From positions 1 to 8,770 of the forward strand of contig SXXZ01000176.1 in the NCBI GenBank assembly GCA_005789375.1: a stretch of 8,770 bases of DNA. The letters run 5' to 3'. The stretch comes from Verrucomicrobiales bacterium (lineage in GTDB: Bacteria; Verrucomicrobiota; Verrucomicrobiae; Limisphaerales; UBA9464). The notes beneath the pieces were generated by a model. It saw nothing but the letters and a program-made list of their open reading frames with translations. It did not search any database and had not been told where the DNA came from. Of the stretch, positions 1-5,662 are shown one piece after another. How positions within the stretch are numbered: position 1 is the first letter of the stretch; each line of letters begins with the position of its first letter. The position numbers and the translations under genes are program-made.

Positions 1-341
1 GTTTCCAGAACGCGCTCGCGGCCCGCATCGCGGCTCAGGATGGCCGCTTTCACCAAGCGGGAGACGGGTCCTGGGGTGGCATCGCAAATAGAGATGGCCT
101 CGATGACATTGTCGCGTTTGAGCACATTGCGCACGCCGGCCAAAAACTGCGCCGAATCGATTTGCACCCGGTGGTAGTAGAGGAGTCGCTCAATAATCAC
201 GCTCAACGCCACGCCGGCCAAGAGGGTCAGGAGCCAGAAGAGGATCCCAAAACCACCAGCGGCGGTATCGGCCGAAATCGCATTCGGCAGGACCGTGCCG
301 TTGGTGGGCACCACGACCGCCAGCAGGACGGAAAACGTCAT
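1..341 (-). CDS. MotA/TolQ/ExbB-type proton channel protein, N-terminal part (3' end outside the window)
   Basis: Reading the minus strand from the ATG at 341 gives an open frame of 113 codons to the window edge. A short hydrophobic start (residues 3-12) is followed by a strong membrane segment at about 30-50, then ERLLYYHR (51-58), QFLAGVRNVLKRDN (65-78), EAISICDATPGPVSRLVKAA (81-100) and AILSRD. The order of membrane helix, ER..Y.HR, a helical stretch and CDATPGPV is the usual N-terminal layout of the ExbB/TolQ/MotA family, inner-membrane subunits that use proton flow to energise outer-membrane import or envelope integrity. The later helices carrying the channel residues are not visible, so ExbB, TolQ and other members cannot be told apart. 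GGAGG lies only two bases before this ATG, and a TTG at 377 is an alternative start twelve codons upstream; an in-frame stop lies beyond that. The EF-hand gene at 490-849 lies upstream on the same strand. Confidence 0.8.
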   Translation of the reverse strand, partial: MTFSVLLAVVVPTNGTVLPNAISADTAAGGFGILFWLLTLLAGVALSVIIERLLYYHRVQIDSAQFLAGVRNVLKRDNVIEAISICDATPGPVSRLVKAAILSRDAGRERVLE

Positions 342-489
342 GACCTCCAGCGTGAAGCTTCGCTCCGATACGGGCAATCCCCGCTCCCTGCCCTAGGATA
401 GGCTCGCCGGGGCGTGTCCATCGGTGCGGTTGGGGAGAGGGGGGCTGCGAGCCTGGGTTCCTGCGGGAGATCCCCCTTCTGTTCAACGG

Positions 490-849
490 CTACTTGGTAG
501 TGTCGGCGAAGATGCGGGCTTCTCGCTCGGTGATCTTGCCATCCTGGTTGGTATCGGCTCGGCGGATCGACTCGTTGAACCCCTGGTGAGGCCCGTTCAC
601 GGTGGTGATCTCGTGCGAGAGAATGACCGGGATGTGGAACTCGGTCTTGCTCTCCGTCGGGCGCGACGACGCGCGGACCTTCTCCACGGCCTCATAGAAG
701 GTCCGGGCCGCGGCATCGGTCTCGAAGGAGATGGGCAGGCGCTGCTCGTCCCGATGGACCGTTCCTTGATGGGAGATCAAGGTGCAGCCCAATCCCACAG
801 CAGCCAAGAGCACTCCGGCCGCGACGAGGAGAAAAGTTCGGAAAGTCAT
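490..849 (-). CDS. Small exported EF-hand protein
   Basis: A 119-residue protein is read from the ATG at 849, with AGGGG (minus strand, 855-859) five bases upstream. The frame stays open further upstream, but the signal-sequence-like start MTFRTFLLVAAGVLLAA favours this ATG. The hydrophobic stretch ends in GLGC (Cys22), an imperfect lipobox, so it may be a lipoprotein or an ordinary secreted protein. Near the C-terminus there is one complete 12-residue EF-hand loop: D99, N101, D103, G104, I106 and E110, that is DTNQDGKITERE, followed by ARIF. This predicts calcium binding. The middle (residues 40-90) shows no family I recognise. It lies 148 bases upstream of the proton-channel gene on the same strand and divergently from the dehydrogenase. 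Export and calcium binding are inferred from the motifs; the role is unknown. Confidence 0.72.
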   Translation of the reverse strand: MTFRTFLLVAAGVLLAAVGLGCTLISHQGTVHRDEQRLPISFETDAAARTFYEAVEKVRASSRPTESKTEFHIPVILSHEITTVNGPHQGFNESIRRADTNQDGKITEREARIFADTTK

Positions 850-949
850 CACAACCCCTAGAGACTCCGGGACTCCGCAGCCGTTCCATCCAATTCTTGA
901 ACGCGCCGGGCTTGAAGATATTGCCCGCTGACCGAGTCTTGCACCACGC
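850..949. promoter_or_regulatory. Divergent intergenic region (EF-hand gene / alcohol dehydrogenase)
   Basis: These 100 bases separate two genes reading away from each other, so both probably have their promoters here. I see a ribosome-binding site only for the minus-strand gene (AGGGG at 855-859). There is no convincing -35/-10 pair and no clear operator-like palindrome. The dehydrogenase start at 950 has no recognisable Shine-Dalgarno sequence. Confidence 0.35.
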
Positions 950-2113
950 ATGACGATTCCCTCCTTCGACAGCACTCTCCGGACCCGCGTGGTGTTCGGG
1001 GCCGGTAGCCTGGATCGTCTCGGCGAACTGGCCGCCAGTCTGGGCGGGCACCGAGTCTTGTTGGTCACCGACGCGGGCATCGTGCGCGCAGGTCATGCCG
1101 CCCGGGCCGTGAGCCGGTTAAAAGCCGCCGGGCTCGAAGTGACCGTCTTCGACGCGGTTCGCGAAAATCCGACCACCCTCGATGTGGCTCGTGGCCTTGA
1201 AGTGGCCCGCGCCGCTTCGGTGGATTTGTTCGTGGGCCTGGGCGGCGGCAGCTCCATCGATACGGCCAAGGGCGTGAATTTCTTGCTCACCCAGGGCGGT
1301 GAGATGCGCGATTACCAAGGAATTGGCAAGGCCACCCGGCCCATGCTGCCGCTCATTGCCATCCCCACGACGGCGGGCACGGGCAGTGAATGCCAGAGTG
1401 CAGCGCTCATCGCCGACGAGGCCACCCATCACAAGATGGCCTGTCTTGACCCGAAGGCCGCCGCGCGCATTGCCTTGCTCGACCCCGAATTGACGGTGTC
1501 GCAGCCGCGCCGCGTCACGGCCCTGACCGGTCTCGATGCCTTGGTCCACGCGGTGGAGTCGGCCGTCACCACGCGCCGCACGGTGTGGTCGTCGATGTTC
1601 TCGCGGGAGGCGTTCCGACTGTGCGCCGGCGCCCTGGAAACCGTGCTGCGTTCGCCCGACGACCTTGAGGCCCGTGGCCGCATGCTGCTGGGGGCAGCCC
1701 TGGCGGGCACGGCCATCGAGAATTCCATGTTGGGAGCGGCCCACTCGGCGGCCAACCCCTTGACGGCGCATTTCGGGGTCGTCCACGGAGCGGCCGTCGG
1801 GCTGATGATCCCGCGGGTGATTCGCTTTAATGCAGCCGATCCCGAAGTCCGGGCCATTTACGCCGACCTAGCCGCCACCGCCGGCTGGACTAGCCCCGAC
1901 GTCTCGCCTGAGGCGGCCGCCTCGGTGCTGGCCGACCGGTTCCAAGCCTGGCTGCGCCTGGCCGAGATCCCTGAGACGCTGACCGCCGCCGGCGTGGATC
2001 CGGCTAAAATCCCGCTCCTGGCCGAAGAAGCCTCGCGCCAGTGGACCGCCACCTTCAACCCCCGCCCCATCACCGCCCCCGACTTCGAACGCCTCTACCG
2101 CGAAGGGCTCTGA
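950..2113 (+). CDS. Iron-containing alcohol dehydrogenase family protein
   Basis: A full-length, 387-residue group III (iron-containing) alcohol dehydrogenase, the usual family size. The N-terminal Rossmann-like half holds TRVVFGAGSLDRL (12-24), LLVTDAGI (37-44), and the nucleotide-binding GGGSSIDTAKG (98-108), followed by IPTTAGTGSE (138-147). The C-terminal helical half holds the metal site: D196 and H200 in GLDALVHAVES, H265 in LGAAHSAANP and H279 in FGVVHGAA. These match the D-H-H-H ligand set of FucO-type enzymes. The second His of the usual GxxHxxxH motif, near the active site, is Asn here (N269). The family interconverts alcohols and aldehydes with NAD(P)H; the substrate cannot be read from the sequence. 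The ATG at 950 is well placed for the family's N-terminus although no Shine-Dalgarno site is visible. GC is high (about 68% in a 60-base sample). It appears monocistronic. Confidence 0.93.
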   Translation: MTIPSFDSTLRTRVVFGAGSLDRLGELAASLGGHRVLLVTDAGIVRAGHAARAVSRLKAAGLEVTVFDAVRENPTTLDVARGLEVARAASVDLFVGLGGGSSIDTAKGVNFLLTQGGEMRDYQGIGKATRPMLPLIAIPTTAGTGSECQSAALIADEATHHKMACLDPKAAARIALLDPELTVSQPRRVTALTGLDALVHAVESAVTTRRTVWSSMFSREAFRLCAGALETVLRSPDDLEARGRMLLGAALAGTAIENSMLGAAHSAANPLTAHFGVVHGAAVGLMIPRVIRFNAADPEVRAIYADLAATAGWTSPDVSPEAAASVLADRFQAWLRLAEIPETLTAAGVDPAKIPLLAEEASRQWTATFNPRPITAPDFERLYREGL

Positions 2114-2179
2114 ACCGGCCGCACCGTGGCGGCGACGCGCGGTCGTCGGGGTGAATGACTGGGTGCTGCAGGCTTCGTG

Positions 2180-2201
2180 CCCCGGGCCCGGTGGCCCGGG
2201 G
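2180..2201 (+). terminator. GC-rich hairpin after the dehydrogenase gene
   Basis: A perfect 9-bp stem, CCCCGGGCC pairing with GGCCCGGGG, closes a four-base CGGT loop. It begins 67 bases after the dehydrogenase stop. Only a weak T-containing tract (GTTAAAT) follows, so it may pause or end transcription but is not a textbook intrinsic terminator. Confidence 0.4.
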
Positions 2202-2310
2202 TTAAATCCGGCAGGCGGCGGTGACCGCACGCAGCCTCAGGTGCCATTTGCCATCCAACTTCATTCGGATGGGGGGCCGACCACGGGAGCACCCGTTTGA
2301 AGCCTGCCCA

Positions 2311-2369
2311 AAGCCTCTGTCCCCGGAGTTTTCATGCACGCTTGCTTCTCATCCGGTGGACGGAGGCTT
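2311..2369. repeat. Long imperfect inverted repeat (stem-loop)
   Basis: The left arm at 2311-2327 (AAGCCTCTGTCCCCGGA) pairs with the right arm at 2352-2369 (TCCGGTGGACGGAGGCTT) over 17 positions. There is one G-T wobble (2318) and one unpaired T (2356). The loop is 24 bases (2328-2351). It has no flanking T-run and does not sit directly after a gene, so it looks more like a structured RNA or an interspersed palindromic repeat than a terminator. No second copy is seen in the window. Confidence 0.5.
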
Positions 2370-2549
2370 CCTGCTGTTTCAAAGCCATGTCAGCCGAATC
2401 GCCTGTTTTCGCTCGTCTGGGTCTCAATCCGGCCTGCGGTTCGGGATTCCCCGCATGACTCTCGCTCATTACTGCGGTTTTAAAGGGGTTTTCGGGAGGG
2501 AGGTTAGGCAACCAGAGAGCTTTAGAATTCAAAAATAATCAAAAATGGG

Positions 2550-2577
2550 TTGCTTTAAAAATGATTATATTGATAAT
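2550..2577 (+). promoter_or_regulatory. Possible sigma-70-like promoter of the toxin-like gene
   Basis: TTGCTT (2550-2555) and GATAAT (2572-2577) are 16 bases apart in an AT-rich stretch that stands out from the flanks. Transcription would begin only a few bases before the ATG at 2593, giving an almost leaderless message. This would exclude the upstream ATG at 2545. It is a consensus match by eye only. Confidence 0.22.
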
Positions 2578-2592
2578 CACCGCAAGCTCGCG

Positions 2593-3801
2593 ATGAATAC
2601 TAAAATCAAGATTCACTTCCTGGCGGCAGTCGTTTTGATTGCCACGATCTTCAAGACGTGGGCCCAAGACGGCGGTTATTTGCCGGATCTCCCCGGGTTC
2701 CCGTCCGGAACCTACGCCCAAGTAGCCGCCGTGGGGGTCAAGATCCATGGCTACCTCAGCGCAACGGAGATGCATCCGGAGACCGGAGACCGCAAGCGGT
2801 TCATTCGGATGACCTACTACGGACCGACTGACACGTACGCCAGGATGGGTATCTGTTCCTTATACACCGACCCCGCGACTGTGGCCCGTTACGCCAATCC
2901 GTCGAAGAAGGACGGTCGTGATGTCATAAAGGAGCGTCGATCGATAAAGTACTACCGCCGCGATGGCAGCGGAGGAGGGTACAGTCTGTGGTATTATAAG
3001 GCCGGTGCCGTTGATAAGTTGTTCGAGTACGAGTTCCAATCGGAAGATATCGGTATGCCTTCACCGGGCGCGGTGGGACGGCCCTTTGAGAACCTGTCAG
3101 CCACTGATTCCCTTGAAATCAAGTTTGTTCCCAAGGCGACGATCTTCACGCTGAAGAACGAAGAATCTAGAAGGCCCGACGACGTTATGGGTGCCATGCT
3201 GCTTCGCTTAGAAGGAGCCGCAGGGGCTGCCTCCGAGGAGGCCTCCGAAGAGGTGCAAGGGATTATCGAGTTGGGCAGCATGGTCTTCGATCCGATGAAG
3301 GCCGTGGGTTTGGCCCAGAACATGGGCCAAGCCATCGTGCACTGGGATCAGACCATGGCGGCCATCCAGCGCCAGGTGGACGCCACGGCCAATACTTACT
3401 GGGAGAGCCGTGTCGGCCTGATCAACCCCGAAGATGCCTACCGAAAAGAAGGTGCTTTTCTTTTCCATTTGGCTTCTAATGTGACCGGCGGATGGGCGGT
3501 CAAGGGTGCAGGAAAGGCCAAGCTGGCAGGGAAGGTAGATGATGTTGCAGGATTGGTTGCAAAGAAAATAAGCACCGGGCGGACAGTCCCCAACAGTCTC
3601 AAGGAAAAGTTGGCTATGGAAGAGGTAATGGCTAAACCGATGGGAAAAACACCTCCGGGAATGCCGCCGATGTCTGACACGAAAAACAATCTGTTAGCTG
3701 CGGACGGCTGGGTGAAACGCGCTCAAAGAGTCTACGACGTTGAAATTCATTACGTCGAAAATACCTTGACTGGGCAGATGGTCGACTTCAAGTTTAAATA
3801 A
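2593..3801 (+). CDS. Secreted polymorphic-toxin-like protein with C-terminal toxin module
   Basis: With the start at 2593 the protein has 402 residues and begins with a Sec signal peptide: NTKIK, a hydrophobic core (FLAAVVLIATIF) and a likely cut after TWA (about residue 24). An ATG at 2545 would add sixteen residues that spoil this signal. Residues 25-215 form a domain I do not recognise, rich in aromatic residues (MTYYGPTDTY, SLWYYKAG). Residues 210-300 are helical (EEASEEVQGIIELGSM), followed by a Gly/Ala/Lys-rich junction (about 297-325) with TGGW. The last 70 residues (PNSLKEKLAMEEVM, MPPMSD, GWVKRAQ, IHYVENTLTG and terminal DFKFK) resemble short C-terminal modules of polymorphic toxins, possibly a nuclease with conserved His386 and Lys/Asp residues. 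This assignment rests on recalled pattern. GC drops at about 3541, where the module begins. The stop overlaps the next gene by one base, as in toxin-immunity pairs. Confidence 0.72.
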   Translation: MNTKIKIHFLAAVVLIATIFKTWAQDGGYLPDLPGFPSGTYAQVAAVGVKIHGYLSATEMHPETGDRKRFIRMTYYGPTDTYARMGICSLYTDPATVARYANPSKKDGRDVIKERRSIKYYRRDGSGGGYSLWYYKAGAVDKLFEYEFQSEDIGMPSPGAVGRPFENLSATDSLEIKFVPKATIFTLKNEESRRPDDVMGAMLLRLEGAAGAASEEASEEVQGIIELGSMVFDPMKAVGLAQNMGQAIVHWDQTMAAIQRQVDATANTYWESRVGLINPEDAYRKEGAFLFHLASNVTGGWAVKGAGKAKLAGKVDDVAGLVAKKISTGRTVPNSLKEKLAMEEVMAKPMGKTPPGMPPMSDTKNNLLAADGWVKRAQRVYDVEIHYVENTLTGQMVDFKFK

Positions 3802-4154
3802 TGATTATGACTTTTAACGATCAGCTTTTACATACGATTGGCGAATGCAGCAAAGGTCCAATTGAGGATGAATGGCTATTTGAAAAATTTCGAGAACAGT
3901 TTGTAAATCGCATGTCTACTGTGGATGCTTTTGAAGCAATTGGAGAAACGGTTGATGTATTGTTAAGTCAAACTGATGAATCCAACGCCATAGAGGTGGC
4001 CCAGATTCTCATATCGTTGGCAAGGCAAAGTGACACAACCGAGATTCCGTCCAAACTCCTTTCCCAAAAGATAGTTATCGAGAGTCAGTTTTCAAACTTT
4101 GGCGGTTATGCAAAAAACACAATTCAGGAGCTATTTCGTTATTACCGGTTATAA
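3801..4154 (+). CDS. Putative immunity protein for the upstream toxin
   Basis: A 117-residue protein whose ATG shares its A with the stop codon of the toxin-like gene (TAATG), implying coupled translation; a second ATG two codons later is a possible alternative. It is acidic in its first two thirds, lacks a signal peptide or membrane segment, has no cysteine pairs beyond one Cys, and reads as mostly helical: WLFEKFREQFVNRM (about 25-38), AFEAIGETVDVLLSQ (43-57), AIEVAQILISLARQS (62-76) and NTIQELFRYYRL at the end. I do not recognise a named family. A small cytoplasmic protein directly after and translationally coupled to a toxin-like C-terminus is the classic position and form of an immunity protein, which would bind and block the toxin in the producer. 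GC is about 38-40%, well below the flanking genes, suggesting arrival together with the toxin module. Confidence 0.7.
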   Translation: MIMTFNDQLLHTIGECSKGPIEDEWLFEKFREQFVNRMSTVDAFEAIGETVDVLLSQTDESNAIEVAQILISLARQSDTTEIPSKLLSQKIVIESQFSNFGGYAKNTIQELFRYYRL

Positions 4155-4187
4155 CAATTAATACTAATCAATCATTTAATTTATTAT

Positions 4188-4424
4188 TTGGCCGCTGACG
4201 CTGTTTTTTCGCTGGTGGGACCGGTAATTAAAAAATATAAAGTTTTTAGGCAGTCCTCCAATGCCGCAAAGACGACAGGCAAATTCGATGGCATTGCGAA
4301 ACAGATCGATGATGTCGTTAAATCAGGAATACCAGTGAGTATCAATAATTTAGTGGCCGAATTATCGCTTATAGGGATAAGAGTATTCATGTTCGCAGAA
4401 AACGGGGTTGTCCTTCACTATTGA
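4188..4424 (+). CDS. Small ORF, possible orphan toxin-tail fragment
   Basis: An open frame of 78 residues from a TTG at 4188. It is in the same frame as the immunity gene, and no stop occurs after that gene's TAA at 4152-4154, so the frame is open from 4155. There is no ATG and no clear ribosome-binding site at the start, which argues against an independent intact gene. The content looks protein-like: DAVFSLVGPVIKKYKVFR (hydrophobic then basic), TTGKFDGIAKQIDDVVKSG, NNLVAELSLIGIRVFMFAEN and GVVLHY at the end. The GKFDGIA...V..L...L portion resembles by eye the junction of the upstream toxin gene (GKVDDVAGLVAKK...). GC is about 35-38%. It may be a decayed or promoterless toxin C-terminus left from cassette exchange, a second small gene with a non-standard start, or chance. 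Whether it is translated is uncertain. Confidence 0.4.
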   Translation: MAADAVFSLVGPVIKKYKVFRQSSNAAKTTGKFDGIAKQIDDVVKSGIPVSINNLVAELSLIGIRVFMFAENGVVLHY

Positions 4425-4524
4425 CACAAACCGGCACCCACCGTCCCCCATGGCGACTCAGCGAATTCGATGACGTATCATTCACTATTAGATCATCGTT
4501 GGACTCCAGCCTTAATAGCCTAAA

Positions 4525-5619
4525 ATGAAACTCTCCCTAATACGTCCCATAACGATCGCACTCACCGCGCTGTTGGTTGGAGCTGTCTTGGGTATGTGGC
4601 TGAATCGGTCGGTGTCGCGCTCGGATGTGGCGGGATCGCCGGCGGCGGGGCTTCGGCAATTGGACGGCCGCATTAACGCGTTTCGGCCTCGGCCAGGAGC
4701 CTCGGCACCTTCTACCGCTCCCGCCTCCATCCGCTGGGCCTCGCTCAGCGATGACGACTACCTCAAATACCTCACCGAACTGAAGCGCATCGGCTGCCCG
4801 CTGCGGACCCTCAAGGACATCATCGAGGGCGACGTCGAGGACCTCTATCGACCCCAACTCGCTGCGGCCAGCGGGCCCTATTGGTCTCACTCGGTGCGGG
4901 CCCGACGGGACGTGGTGCTCAAGAAGGTCGAGCTCATCGCTTTCCTCTTCGCCCATGTCGAGGGCCGGGATCTCGCGCGATTCCAACCGGCGGACAGCGT
5001 CGAGGCCATCTTGGAAACCCACGCCATCCTCGCCCGTCATCTTGTGCGGGATAGCCGCCATGGGTCCCAGGCCCGGGATCTGACCGAGGACCTGGAAAAG
5101 GAAACCCTGGAGGCCCTCTCAAAGCACCTCGATGCCGAGGGAATTTTGGAACACCGCCTGAAGCATTCGACCATCGCGCGGCAACTCCGGGAGCAATTGC
5201 GCCGATTTACCCCCACTGATACTGAGTTCCGGACGATCTTTGCCGCGGTGGATCAACCGAAATCCGCAGGCCTCGTTCCTCTGGTGCCGGGCACCGATTC
5301 CCGACCGATTCCGCTGTCGGAGGCCTTGGGGCCCGTCCGTTATGAGGAATACCGCCTGACCCGGGAAACCGGTTATTCGGGCATCGTGTCGTTGGTTGAG
5401 GAGTTCTCGCTGCCCCCGGAATCCATCGCCGCCTACTTTAAGCTGCAACGCGAGGTGTCGCGGGATCCCGCGCGCGTCTACTCGATGTCGGGCGGCTACG
5501 ACACCATTTATATCGCAGATATCAAGGCCCGGCTGAAGACCATCCTCGGGCCGAGCTACCCGGCCTACGTGGAGAGGTACAGTTGGCTGATGCCCAGCGG
5601 TGTGTTAGGCAGACGCTGA
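4525..5619 (+). CDS. Membrane-anchored protein of unknown function, tandem paralogue 1
   Basis: This 364-residue protein starts at 4525, and an in-frame TAG two codons upstream fixes that ATG as the first possible one. An N-terminal membrane segment (about 8-26, LTALLVGAVLGMW) is followed by a low-complexity Ala/Pro/Ser linker (about 55-68) and a large, mainly helical domain outside the membrane. Recognisable blocks are W71, YLKYLTELKRIGCP (79-92), LKDIIEGDVEDLY (96-108), LEHRLKHS (208-215), FTPTDTEFRTIF (228-239), LGPVRYEEY (268-276) and LPPE (296-299). The same blocks occur in the same order in the next gene. I recall this architecture as recurrent hypothetical proteins of Verrucomicrobia, with no known function. 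It has no signal-peptidase site, so it is probably anchored in the inner membrane. It is followed at 43 bases by its paralogue, so the two are probably co-transcribed. Confidence 0.8.
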   Translation: MKLSLIRPITIALTALLVGAVLGMWLNRSVSRSDVAGSPAAGLRQLDGRINAFRPRPGASAPSTAPASIRWASLSDDDYLKYLTELKRIGCPLRTLKDIIEGDVEDLYRPQLAAASGPYWSHSVRARRDVVLKKVELIAFLFAHVEGRDLARFQPADSVEAILETHAILARHLVRDSRHGSQARDLTEDLEKETLEALSKHLDAEGILEHRLKHSTIARQLREQLRRFTPTDTEFRTIFAAVDQPKSAGLVPLVPGTDSRPIPLSEALGPVRYEEYRLTRETGYSGIVSLVEEFSLPPESIAAYFKLQREVSRDPARVYSMSGGYDTIYIADIKARLKTILGPSYPAYVERYSWLMPSGVLGRR

Positions 5620-5662
5620 ACGGCTACACCCCCCAGACCTCCCCCAGAGAATCTTCTGAACC

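Larger units (their letters stand above)
2114..2544. other. Intergenic region of 431 bp with structured DNA and no convincing gene
   Basis: The gap contains the GC-rich hairpin at 2180-2201, the imperfect inverted repeat at 2311-2369 and an AT-rich end before the next gene. Two open frames cross it (plus strand 2221-2538 and minus strand 2332-2532). Neither has a ribosome-binding site, a domain or a persuasive composition, so I do not call them as genes. Confidence 0.5.

Noticed and set aside
190..486. Minus-strand open frame of 98 codons
   Set aside because: It overlaps, in another frame, the proton-channel start, which has clear family motifs; the product is Arg/Gly-rich and unconvincing.
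850..1080. Upstream extension of the EF-hand gene to an ATG at 1080
   Set aside because: The extension is basic and low-complexity, overlaps the dehydrogenase on the other strand, and would bury the signal sequence that starts at 849.
2221..2538. Plus-strand open frame of 105 codons in the gap before the toxin-like gene
   Set aside because: No ribosome-binding site or domain, unremarkable composition, and it crosses the long inverted repeat.
2179..4424. Insertion sequence or integrated element carrying the toxin locus
   Set aside because: I found no transposase, integrase, tRNA target or terminal repeats flanking the low-GC region; only composition suggests transfer.
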